NCBI GenBank assembly: GCA_035578905.1
Contig: JAQJVL010000286.1
Coordinates: forward strand, 828,565-892,564
Reading direction: 5' to 3'
Source of the DNA: Stictocephala bisonia
Taxonomy: Eukaryota > Arthropoda > Insecta > Hemiptera > Membracidae
DNA length: 64,000 bases
Part shown: positions 1-8,984 of the stretch, in pieces
Position numbering within the stretch: position 1 is the stretch's first letter
Layout of the letters: the number at the start of each line of letters is the position of its first letter
Made by a program: the position numbers and the translations under genes
The notes under the pieces: generated by a model
Databases searched by the model: none
What the model was told of the DNA's origin: nothing
The model's input: only the letters and a program-made list of their open reading frames with translations

Positions 1-1
1 A

Positions 2-497
2 ATACTCAGAAATAACCTTGCAACCCTCGAAGAATATTTTAGAACCTGGAAGCTGAATTCTAACCCATCAAAAACCAAAGTTACCTGCTCCCACCTAAGT
101 AGCTGACTAGCTAATCAAAAACTTACCATGTTTCGAAATGGTGTAAAACTTCACCACAATGATCATCCAAAGTACCTGGGAGTAACGTTAGATCGATCGC
201 TGACGTTTAAAAACCATCTTCAAAGAACAGCAGCAATTAATGCCAGGGCAAATGTTCTACAACATATTGCTTGTCCTACGTACTACTGCTTTGTCACTGG
301 TTTATTCATCTGCTGAATACAGTGCTCCCGTATGGCTAAATAGCGTACATATTCAAGCGATTGATTTCCAACTTAATAGTGACATGACAGCTATAAGTAG
401 CACTCCCTTGGCAAATTCACTTCATTGGCTCCCAGTGCCGTGTAATAAAGCTCCTCCAGAGATAAGAAACAGGAGGCTCAACTTAATAGTGCCATGA
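2..497 (+). pseudogene. Decayed LINE ORF2 fragment (RT C-terminal region, Jockey-type)
   Basis: Frame 2 reads like the region after the RT palm of a Jockey-type LINE: an EEYFRTWKLN segment, a TGA stop at 104-106, then in the same frame MFRNGVKLHH and the conserved KYLGVTLDRSLTFKNHL block. Near 235 the frame shifts to frame 3, which continues with the typical LRTTALSLVYSSAEYSAPVWLN block and then QLNSDMTAISS and APPEIRNRR. One stop, one frameshift and loss of everything upstream make this a dead relic that enters from outside the window. The last part (from about 371) is the sequence that was amplified into the 110-bp tandem array. The same ORF resumes beyond the array at 7521. Exact LINE clade is not certain. 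Confidence 0.82.
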
Positions 498-517
498 CAG
501 CTATAAGTAGCACTCCC
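408..517 (+). repeat. First unit of the 110-bp tandem array (left of the LINE insertion)
   Basis: One complete 110-bp unit, from TTGGCAAATTCAC to AGCACTCCC, identical in structure to the units at 6231-7520. It ends exactly at a unit boundary, and the array resumes in phase at 6231. The intervening 5.7 kb is therefore an insertion that kept the array register. Confidence 0.88.
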
Positions 518-542
518 TATATGGGAGTGCTACTTATAGCTG
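498..542. repeat. 45-bp perfect palindrome at the LINE 5' junction
   Basis: The 20-bp arm 498-517 (starts CAGCTATAAG, ends CACTCCC) is repeated as its exact reverse complement at 523-542, separated by TATAT. The left arm is the end of the 110-bp unit. The right arm is an inverted copy of the target lying inside the start of the inserted LINE. Similarity stops at both outer edges. Confidence 0.95.
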
Positions 543-710
543 GAGTTATGGACGAGACATCGTGCTGCGCAGACGCGTCGAGTGGTCGCTCTATCAGTTT
601 CAGTAGATAAGATAACGCGGACTAAGTTGAATCCTGTGTCCATTACCTGGAAATTTCTATGTGCTTTATTATATTGTGAGCTTATTACAAGTTATACGCA
701 TACGATAATT

Positions 711-1012
711 ATGGTGAAGTGTAGTGTTTGTAAGCTTAATATAGCTAACAAGCAGTTGAAGATTGAGTGTAGCGATTGTGGTGGTGTTTCTCACGCGAAC
801 TGCGTTAATTTGTCCAAGAGTGATGTTGAATATATCTTGGAGGAAAAACAAATATGGCGTTGTAGTTCATGCAGCCAGAGTAGACGAGAAAGCATGGCCC
901 TTGAGACATCACTTGATGAAGGCAAAGCCTCAATGATAGAAGTGATTAGTATGCTTAAAGAGGCTAAAGAAGATCGAAAAAGGTTGGAGAAGGAGTTAGG
1001 AAAATCTCTTAA
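711..1012 (+). pseudogene. LINE ORF1, 5' part: PHD finger
   Basis: Start chosen at the ATG of 711, because the zinc-finger ligands begin three residues later; an in-frame ATG at 582 is also open but would add a non-conserved leader. A complete PHD (C4HC3) pattern is visible: C4, C7, C20, C23, H28, C31, C51, C54, with the usual W two residues before the last pair (W49). A charged helical segment rich in E and K follows. The frame is then interrupted at the TTAA of 1009-1012 by the DNA transposon and continues at 2299. PHD fingers occur in ORF1 proteins of CR1-group LINEs; ORF1 products bind the element RNA. Confidence 0.85.
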
Positions 1013-2294
1013 GGGGGGTGGTACACATATGCGCATTCGTTTTGTGGTCAAATGTTAAAAAAATTGTATCTACTTTATTTTTAATCAGATATTTTAAATT
1101 TTTTCACAGTTACTTAAGTAGACCCGCCACTACTTAAAAAAAATATATATTTGAAAAAAAATTTAAAAATGCATGTTTTATATAATTTAAAAAAAAACCC
1201 AAAAAATTAAATCTGCATATTTCGTTTACATCATAACTTATTTGTCTTTTGATATATTTTGCTAAAGTAAATTTTTTCTTGTTTAGAATGATTAAGGCAA
1301 CAGTTTGAAGCAAAATTACAACCTTGGGGTGAAAAAAAGTAATATTTCAACATTTCTTAAAAGTCAAAATTTAAATCCGCACCCTTTTTTAATGAAAAAA
1401 CTTAAATTATTAGCAAAGTTTGAGACTTACCATGATGATTGAGGTTCATATTGTAGCTATAGGTCTAATACACAGTCCATAAACATTTTGTGATGATATC
1501 ATCAATAGTTTTTGAGATATGATTTAAATGGTAATAAAAAACACTGGTTTCGGAAAATCACAATTTAACTTTAAAATCACCAAAAAATAAACAAAAACCA
1601 GACTAAAACTCCCCTGCAGCATATAAAACTCCTTCAACTTCTTTGTCTTTCTGTTATTTCTTAAGTCTCTGCAGTCTTCTTGCTCTTCTTGCTTCCAAAG
1701 TTACAAATTCTGATTTTTTTCTCAGCCTTCGTAACCCTGGAAACGTCGAATTCGTACATAGCTTTTTGAAAGTTTTTACCGGGGATAATTTTCAAATGAT
1801 CCAGAACTTTAGACCTTGCTCTGTTTCCTTCATTGTACACCAAAACAGCTTCATAAGCAGCTATTTTAATTACACTGGCTCCAGCAAACCCTCTTTTAGG
1901 ACACACAGACCACAAAACATTGTTGTAACTTTCATTTGCGTTCTGGGTTTTGCCTTTCAAACATCTCCGTAAGAGCGAAGGCATAGAAAGATCAACAAAA
2001 ATAGGCTTTATGAATTCCATTATGGCTTCTGGAATTGTATTTTTATGCTTTTATATGTGTTTTGTGTGTTTGATGCCTCTGCTTTTCGATAAGTGCACCA
2101 TGATTCTGGGCCCTCCGGGCAAAAATCGCTCCAAAATCACCCTTGCATCGCTTGGGCTTTTCCTCCATAACTTTTTCAAAAATTGAGATATCAAAATAAT
2201 TCTTTTACTAAATTGCTCATAAAACATGTGGTTGTAAGAAAAAAATTCATTTGAAAAATGTAATTTTTTGAAGTTTAATAGTGTACCACCCCCC
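1013..2294 (-). mobile_element. Kolobok-like TTAA-targeting DNA transposon, non-autonomous copy
   Basis: A 1282-bp insert with 14-bp perfect terminal inverted repeats (GGGGGGTGGTACAC at 1013-1026, its complement at 2281-2294), flanked by TTAA at 1009-1012 and 2295-2298. Removing the insert plus one TTAA restores the LINE ORF1 reading frame exactly, which proves the boundaries. The minus strand carries a transposase C-terminal relic. TTAA duplication, ends starting with GG and this transposase type together point to Kolobok. A TA duplication with ends AGGGGGG (Tc1/mariner) fits the ends equally, but not the coding remnant. piggyBac is less likely from the terminal sequence. Confidence 0.8.
1661..2185 (-). 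pseudogene. Transposase C-terminal remnant (Mutator-like/Kolobok type)
   Basis: The minus-strand frame shows the hallmark segment of the transposases that Pfam groups as Mutator-like: a KHKNTIPEAI segment, then IKPIF.DLS, LLRRCLKGKTQNANES and NNVLW, and further on AAYEAVLVYNEG and a basic tail (KKSKKTAET). A TAA stop at 2051-2053 separates the last 130 codons from an upstream in-frame part (LPGG, SKSRGIK) that looks homologous but damaged. Most of the transposase, including the N-terminal catalytic part, is missing, so it cannot be active. Family placement is from recalled motif similarity, not a search. Confidence 0.68.
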
Positions 2295-2298
2295 TTAA

Positions 2299-2913
2299 CA
2301 CATGCCATGAAAAAATTGAAGACAATATGAAGTTGATTGAAAGCCAAACTAAGAGGTTAGAGGAATATTTCAGTAAAATAGAACAATTGACTGAAGAAAA
2401 TAAAAGTCTTAAAGCCAGAGTGAACAGTCTTGAGGGGAAGATAGAGGATAATGAACAGTATTCGCGTTTAAATTGCGTTGAAATCCGAGGTGTTCCTATG
2501 GAAAAAAATGAAAATATAATCGAGACTGTTAAGAAGGTTGGGATGGCGCTGGATATGCCTATTAAAGAAGAGATGGTTGATGCCTGCCACCGTTTGCGTA
2601 AGAGAAATGATGTGAATCCTCCGGCAATCATAGTAAAGTTTGTGAGAAGACTGGATAAGCAAAACCTGTTACAAAAAAGAAGAGTTAAGAGAACCCTCAC
2701 TACAGCTCAAATGGGATATCCAACTACTTCACCAGTGTATATAAATGAGAGTCTCACTTTTCTACGGGCGAAAATCTTTGCTGCAGCTAGAGAAATCAAA
2801 AAAGAAAAAACTACCGGTTTCTATGGGTGAGAGAAGGCAAGATACTCCTGCGAAAAGAAGAAAGCTCTCCAGTCATCGTGCTCACTAAGTTGGAGGACAT
2901 TAACAAACTGTAA
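2299..2913 (+). pseudogene. LINE ORF1, 3' part: coiled coil and RNA-binding-like domain
   Basis: Continues ORF1 after the DNA insert. A heptad-like coiled coil comes first (KRLEEYFSKIEQLTEEN, ending in GKIEDNEQYSRLN), then an L1-ORF1-like domain (VEIRGVP, CHRLRK, IIVKFV, then a basic KKRRVK segment). The frame ends early at TGA 2828-2830. Shifting by one base at the A6 run 2805-2810 restores a long conserved C-terminus (FLWVREGKIL ... VIVLTKLEDINKL) ending at TAA 2911-2913. So this is a one-base loss in a homopolymer. The spliced ORF1 is about 305 codons. Likely a nucleic-acid chaperone that coats element RNA. Confidence 0.83.
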
Positions 2914-3779
2914 TGTATGATAATTATAATATTGAAATAGTACACCAAAATATTCGTAGTATTAGAGCTAACTTCGATATATTCTTAGCAGAGCTATCCA
3001 CGTACAGTAAATTACCTAAAATAATTATTTTAACTGAAATTTGGATCAATGATCACGAAAGTAGTTTATTTGAAATCCCCAACTATAAACTTAATATAAA
3101 AACTTGTGAAGAACACAGAGCAGGCGGCGTGGCAGTTTACGTTGATTTATCCGTAAATGTGTGTGATTGTGTAAATGTTAACTTTAAATCTGCTAATGTA
3201 ATATTTCTAAATTGCATTTTTTTCAAAAATTCAATTAATTTTTTGATTATTTATAGATTTCATGCTTTTTCAATAGGGTGTTTTGTAGATGAGTTGGGAA
3301 TATGGCTAAGGGAAAATTATAATTTGAAAAATATGGTCATAATTGGTGACATAAACTTAAATATATTAGATGAAAATAACCACCAAATTGACTTATATAA
3401 GTTTCTAATGGCTAGTAATGGTTTGGAATCTTTAGTAAACGAACCCACTAGAACTATTTCAAACACATGTATTGACCATGTATATGTTAGAGTAGAAAAC
3501 AAAAGTGAAATTCCAATCCAGACTACAGTTAAGGATTTACACATAACTGACCATAGTATGATAGTAGTGTCTATAGCTAACGTGGATTGCAGTAATGAAA
3601 TCAATTTTCAAACTCATTACAGAGTAGATTATGATAAACTCAAATCTAATCTTGATAGCTTGGATTGGTCACCAGTTTATTTACATTTAAGTGCGTCTGA
3701 AGCCTTTGATCAGTTTCTTGACATGCTCACAAGAGAAATATCAAATAGCTCCAAGGAAAGTTTCCAAAAAAAAATGTAG
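2913..3779 (+). pseudogene. LINE ORF2, part 1: APE-type endonuclease
   Basis: Starts at the ATG overlapping the ORF1 stop. Endonuclease/exonuclease/phosphatase motifs are in order: HQNIRSI with N13, LTEIW with E42, RAGGVAVYV around 70, GDINLN with D145 and N147, the SNTCIDH block with D187 and H188, and TDHSMI with D212 and H213. These are the metal and phosphate ligands of the APE fold, which nicks target DNA to prime reverse transcription. The catalytic set appears complete. The frame breaks at the A9 run 3766-3774 (stop at 3777-3779) and the protein continues in the next frame. Confidence 0.9.
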
Positions 3780-4230
3780 TCGAAAATTAAAACCATGGAT
3801 GACGAGTTTGATTTGTAATAAGATTAAGTTTAGAAAAACATTGTATAAAAGAATGAAAAAAAATCCGGATGATAACAGATTTACAGTTCAATTAAAAGAA
3901 TATTGTAAAAAACTAAAAAAATTAGTCAAAGAGACTAAACAAAATTTTTATATTAGTAAATTTATTGAACATAAAGGAAATAGTAAGCAGTTATGGAAAA
4001 CAATGAACGAGCTAACTGGTCAAAGGAAGCAGACAAATAATATAACATCACTTGACATAGATGGTAAACTTGAAGAAAATGACTATCTTTTAATAGCTAA
4101 TACATTTAATGACTATTATTTGAATGTTGTTGAGAATTTAGTTGCTTCTGAAAAGAGGCCTGTTAATATAGATGAATTTGAAGAAAGTGTTCAATTTCCT
4201 GTTGGTAGTGTAAATTTGTCAATGTTTTAA
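3770..4230 (+). pseudogene. LINE ORF2, part 2: linker between endonuclease and RT
   Basis: After the A9 slip, frame 1 continues with the basic linker typical of these LINEs: KPWMT, KIKFRKTLYKRMKKNP, LKKLVKETKQNFY, then KQLWKTMNELTGQRK and ANTFNDYYLNV. It ends at TAA 4228-4230. A second frame change at about 4213-4221 leads into the RT frame, where LIPITKEDIEIELRSLKVGKS is open directly across this stop. Confidence 0.85.
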
Positions 4231-5816
4231 TTCCTATCACGAAAGAGGACATTGAAATTGAGTTACGATCTTTAAAAGTGGGAAAATCACCAGGTGTAGA
4301 TAAAATAGGTACATATTTGATTAGGCGTATTTTTAGTAGTATAAGCGATGTGGTACTGTATATTTTTAATTTAAGTTTTGAAACTGGAATCTTTCCTCAA
4401 AAAATGAAGGAAGCTATCGTAATACCGGTTTATAAAAAAGATTCAAAACTTCTTCCAAAGAACTATAGACCTGTGTCTTTAGTTATAACTTTTTCTAAAT
4501 TATTAGAAAGACTTATGAAAAAAAGGTTACTGTCGTTTTTTGATAAGGTTAATTACATAAGCACAAGGCAGTTCGGGTTTCAGTTGGGAGCCAACACAGA
4601 GAAAGCGCTTTTACATTACGTATCATCTGTATACGAGGGCATAAACAAAGGAAAGTGTGTAAGTGGACTTTTTTTGGATATTTCTAAAGCCTTCGATACG
4701 GTTAACCATAAAATTTTGCTTAGTAAGCTACACGGATCAGGCATTAGGGGTATTGTTCTCGATTGGTTCCGTAGTTACCTTAATGAAAGATCACAAATTG
4801 TTAGAGTGAATGGTGTATGCAGCGATAGACTTGTTATAAAACACGGGGTGCCTCAAGGCACAGTATTAGGTCCCATACTATTTCTTGTATATATAAATGA
4901 CCTATGTCAAGGTAACTTTAAAGGACGACTGACCTCGTTTGCTGATGACACTGCACTTTGCTATGTAGAGGAAAATTGGGAGGATGTCGTGGTGTCTTTG
5001 AATGTAGATCTAAGATTGTTGAAGTGGTGGTTTCTTAAAAATTATATGGTTCTAAGTGTTGAAAAAACGTCTTATCTAAATTTTTCTCTAAGAAACACTC
5101 AAAATAGTTTCGAAGGTCTTGTAAAATACAGATGTACAAAGTGTTTGTTAGAAGATTCAGAGTGTAGGTCATTGTGTGCTGTTATACATTATAATCAGAG
5201 TGTTAAATACTTAGGTGTGTTTCTTGACCAGGAATTAAGTTGGAAACAACATATATCATCTTTAAAACTTAAACTAAGTAAAACACTGCGAATTTTTTAT
5301 TTTGTGCGGGGTTTATGTCCGATAGAAGTAAAGAGAACGTTGTACTTTGCTTTGGTGCAAAGTAAAATAGAGTACGGCTTACTAATTTGGGGTGGAATTT
5401 ACTTGTCCAGACTAAAACCAATAATAACGTTACAAAAGCGATTCATAAGAATTGTAATGTCGAAAGGTTATTTTGAACCAACTCGTCCTCTCTTTATCGT
5501 CCTGAAAGTTTTGCCACTTAGAAATTTATTTGTCTATAAAGTATTGCGAAATTTTTTTGTTAGGAGCGGAAACATGCCAGGAAATGAAAATGAATGGATG
5601 AAAAGACTTAGAAATCCTGGACAGTTATTTGTACCGAAACCAACAACTACTTTTTTTACAAAATCAATCTCGTTCTTAGCTCCTACAATTTTGAATAAGA
5701 TTCCAGAAACATTAAAGAAAATTAGATCTATACACTCATTTAATAGAAAGGCAAGAGATTGGTTGTTGTCTTTGGGAAATGGTGCTGTCGAAGATGTATT
5801 AAATATAAGAAAATAG
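4227..5816 (+). pseudogene. LINE ORF2, part 3: reverse transcriptase and C-terminus
   Basis: Open for about 530 codons with all RT blocks: KSPGVDKI, YRPVSL, FGFQ, the palm block LFLDISKAFDTVNH (first catalytic Asp), the HGVPQGTVLGPILFLVYIND block and FADDTAL (catalytic DD). After these come KYLGVFLDQELSWKQHI, LYFALVQSKIEYGLLIWGG and a conserved C-terminus ending ALNIRK-like at TAG 5814-5816. This enzyme copies element RNA at the nicked target. No RNase H follows. The RT frame itself is undamaged. The minus-strand LINE at 62200-62994 is a related C-terminus. Confidence 0.93.
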
Positions 5817-6230
5817 AATAAATATCACTTTGGGTAAATTTTTGCTTAAGTATAAAATACAAAATAAATAATATAAAAATAACAACTTTAGTTGGACACG
5901 ACATACTTAAATTGCATATGTTTATAGTTTTTCTTTATACATTTAGTACAATGGGTAATTACTTATTGATTGGCCACTCGACGATGTTAATATTGAACAT
6001 GGCAGCCTCAAAACAGATAGTTTAGCTATCTTCGAGGTGCGTAGTCACTGCAGTACCATGTGGGACTATATTGTTATAAAGTAATAATGTATACTAAGTT
6101 ACAAATCATGTCAACTTTATACTTTTTAGTTTTAAGTTATTGTTAGTATTTACTTATAAATGGTATTCAATTTTTTGTTATTGAAAGCTGTACTGTATAT
6201 GAAATAAATTTCTTTCTTTCTTTCTTTCCC
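5817..6230 (+). other. 3' UTR and (CTTT)n tail of the CR1-like LINE
   Basis: About 390 bp of AT-rich non-coding sequence after the ORF2 stop. It includes a segment ATATTGAACATGGCAGCC that recurs in variant form near 34810. It ends GAAATAAATTT followed by (CTTT)n and CCC, then the satellite resumes. LINEs of this group end in short tandem tails rather than poly(A). Confidence 0.75.
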
Positions 6231-7520
6231 TTGGCAACTTCACTTCATTGGCTCTAAGTGCTGAGCAATATAGCTCCTCCAGAGATAAGAAACAGGAGGC
6301 TCTACTTAATAGTGCCATGACAGCTATAAGTAGCACTCCCTTGGCAACTTCACTTCATTGGCTCCCAGTGCTGAGTAATATAGCTCCTCCAGAGATAAGA
6401 AACAGGAGGCTCTTCTTAATAGTGCCATGACAGCTATAAGTAGCACTCCCTTGGCAACTTCACTTCATTGGCTCCAAGTGCTGAGCAATATAGCTCCTCC
6501 AGAGATAAGAAACAGGAGGCTCTACTTAATAGTGCCATGACAGCTATACGTAGCACTCCCTTGGCAACTTCACTTCATTGGCTCTAAGTGCTGAGCAATA
6601 TAGCTCCTCCAGAGATAAGAAACAGGAGGCTCTACTTAATAGTGCCATGACAGCTATAAGTAGCACTCCCTTGGCAACTTCACTTCGTTGGCTCCAAGTG
6701 CTGACCAATATAGCTCCTCCAGAGATAAGAAACAGGAGGCTCTACTTAATAGTGCCATGACAGCTATAAGTAGCACTCCCTTGGCAACTTCACTTCATTG
6801 GCTCCAAGTGCTGAGCAATATAGCTCCTCCAGAGATAAGAAACAGGAGGCTCTACTTAATATTGCCATGACAGCTATAAGTAGCACTCCCTTGGCAAATT
6901 CACTTCATTGGCTCCAAGTGCTGAGCAATATAGCTCCTCCAGAGATAAGAAACAGGAAGCTCTACTTAATAGTACCATGACAGCTATAAGTAGCACTCCC
7001 TTGGCAACTTCACTTCATTGGCTCCAAGTGCTGAGCAATATAGCTCCTCCAGAGATAAGAAACAGGAGGCTCAACTTAATAGTGCCATGACAGCTATAAG
7101 TAGCACTCCCTTGGCATCTTCACTTCATTGGCTCTAAGTGCTGAGCAATATAGCTTCTCCAGAGATAAGAAACAGGAGGCTCTACTTAATAGTGCCATGA
7201 CAGCTATAAGTAGCACTCCCTTGGCAACTTCACTTCATTGGCTCCAAGTGCTGAGCAATATAGCTCCTCCAGAGATAAGAAACAGGATGCTCTACTTAAT
7301 AGTGCCATGACAGCTATAAGTAGCACTCCCTTGGCAACTTCACTTCATTGGCTCCAAGTGCTGAGCAATATAGCTCCTCCAGAGATAAGAAACAGGAGGC
7401 TCTACTTAATAGTGCCATGACAGCTATAAGTAGCACTCCCATGGCAACTTCACTTCATTGGCTCCAAGTGCTGAGCAATATAGCTCCTCCAGAGATAAGA
7501 AACAGGAGGCTCTACTTAAT
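6231..7520 (+). repeat. 110-bp tandem array derived from LINE ORF2 coding sequence
   Basis: Units start (TTGGCAAC) at 6231, 6341, 6451, 6561, 6671, 6781, 6891, 7001, 7111, 7221, 7331 and 7441, an exact 110-bp period with a few substitutions per unit and no length change. The last unit is 80 bp and then runs into single-copy LINE sequence. Each unit encodes the LINE segment read as SLHWLPVLSNIAPPEIRNRR in the ORF2 frame. Because 110 is not divisible by three, the frame is lost at every unit, so the short 60-codon frames here are not genes. Confidence 0.95.
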
Positions 7521-7640
7521 GAATTCAATAAAATTTTGAATACCTCACACATCCTATTACACAGGATATCACACGTTAGAATGGTCGCTTAAAATAACGA
7601 AACCCGCCTCTACGTACTGTTTTCCTGTTGAGCGGATCTA
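7521..7640 (+). pseudogene. Continuation of the old LINE ORF2 beyond the array
   Basis: GAATTCAATAAAATTTTGAA and the following 100 bp match, with substitutions, the sequence after APPEIRRQ in the minus-strand relative at 19150-19645 (GAATTCAGTAAGATCTTGAA, then AACGGTCGCT and CGAAACCC). So 2-497 and 7521-7640 are the two halves of one ancient LINE copy separated by its own amplified segment. Similarity fades after about 7620. 7640-8122 shows nothing recognisable. Confidence 0.75.
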
Positions 7641-8122
7641 TTTTGCTGCTTGCTTATCACGGTTGTTTTATACCTCACCTGTCTTACGGTCTTCCGATTT
7701 AGGGTTATGAAGCTCTTATATGAAGAAAATATTTGTTCTTAAAAAAAACAAAAAAACTGTGAGAATCATTCTGGCGGTGATAAATGCCATCACACACTAA
7801 CCATATGCTTAAAAGCACACAATCACATTCTGTAACTATTTAGGACAGACATCTGCTCATTTTAATTTCTATTATTCATGTATTAAAAGATCTAACAAAC
7901 TGCCAAAAGGATTGAAGGAAGAACATAGTTTACTTAAATTTAAAAAAAAAATACCCTGAAACTTCTCATTAATAAGGAATATTATAGTTTAGTGGAATAC
8001 ATTAATGACAATATATAATTTGGTTAATAGTACAATATATCACTAAATTTTAATCATTAACGACTGTACATGATCATTTTATTTGAATGTACAGTAATGT
8101 AATGACGTTTGTTATGCAACTA

Positions 8123-8840
8123 CAGTCGGCGAAGAAAATATATGCACCCGAGTTTGAAGGTTGTTTATTAAGAAACTAAGAGGCCTATGCTATGAAAACT
8201 CCAAGCTTGGAGTTTTCCTTGTTTAACTATGGTTATGAAATAAGTAAGTTTACATTTTATTATAAGTTTTAATAATTTATATCCTAGTTGGGACAAAAAA
8301 GTACCGGAATCGTAAATAATTTTCACTGTACTTTAAATTACACTGTTATTACTCAAAATTCCGTCAATGTATCACATTTATATTTAAATAAGTTGTTGAT
8401 AGGAATGTTTCCTATAAGTTTTATACATTTTAGAATTTTACCAATACTGGTAATCAATTTTACGACCTCTAGGAACTAAGAAAACAATGTTTGAGGTAAT
8501 CGATAAGAATTTTTTTCTCAAAGAGACAAACTTATAAAATCTATAAAACTTATAGCAAAATTCCTATCAACAACGTATTATATTATAAATGTGATACATT
8601 TATAGGTTTTTAGTAATAACAGTGTAAATTTGATGTACAGTGAAAAATAGTCACGATTCCGATACTTTTTTGTTCCAGCTAGAATACAAATTATTAAAAC
8701 TTATAATAAAATCTTAACGTGCATATGTCATAACGCCCAGTTAAACAAGAAAACATTGGTATACTTGTAGGTTTCATAGGGCTCTTAGTTTCTTAGTTAA
8801 CAACCTTCAAACTCGGGTGCATATAGTTTCAACACCGACA
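8123..8840. mobile_element. Long-hairpin MITE, Tc1/mariner-like, TA target site
   Basis: Two arms of about 340 bp face each other. CAGTCGGCGAAG..ATATGCACCCGAGTTTG at the left end pairs with the complement of CAAACTCGGGTGCATAT..CACCGACA at the right end. Inner matches include AAAAAAGTA.CGGAATCGT, ACACTGTTATTACT and GTTGATAGGAAT. TA lies on both sides (8121-8122, 8841-8842). There is no transposase; the 63-codon frame at 8288 is not conserved between arms. Arms differ by scattered substitutions, so it is old. Confidence 0.83.
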
Positions 8841-8984
8841 TAGACATATTGTCCATAACAATAAAGAGGTTCGATTTTATATTTTTATTAATATCCAATG
8901 TCTTTTGGGCTTTTTCTAAGTATATACATATCTACGGGTTTTATATATTTTTATATTAATAAATGTTAGCTGATAAGAAACCAT

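Larger units (their letters stand above)
518..6230 (+). mobile_element. Near full-length CR1-like non-LTR retrotransposon (host copy of the Kolobok insert)
   Basis: A two-ORF LINE inserted in the 110-bp array. Order: inverted target scrap and 5' UTR (518-710), ORF1 with PHD finger and coiled coil (711-2913, split by a DNA transposon), ORF2 with APE endonuclease and RT (2913-5816), 3' UTR, and a (CTTT)n tail at 6209-6227. Without the Kolobok-like insert it is about 4.4 kb. ORF2 starts inside the ORF1 stop (TAATG). No RNase H domain is seen. No clear target duplication is visible; at most CCC at 515-517 and 6228-6230. The PHD-type ORF1 plus APE-RT fits the CR1/Crack/Daphne group, but a phylogeny would be needed. 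Three frame breaks show this copy is probably dead, unless the breaks are homopolymer sequencing errors. Confidence 0.87.

Noticed and set aside
1950..2186. Plus-strand 78-codon frame and the 109-codon frame at 1643
   Set aside because: Opposite-strand shadows of the Kolobok-like transposase remnant.
6248..7539. Series of 60-codon frames starting MALSAEQYSSS or MAPSAEQ
   Set aside because: Each lies in a 110-bp repeat unit in a frame other than the ancestral ORF2; identical by repetition, not selection.
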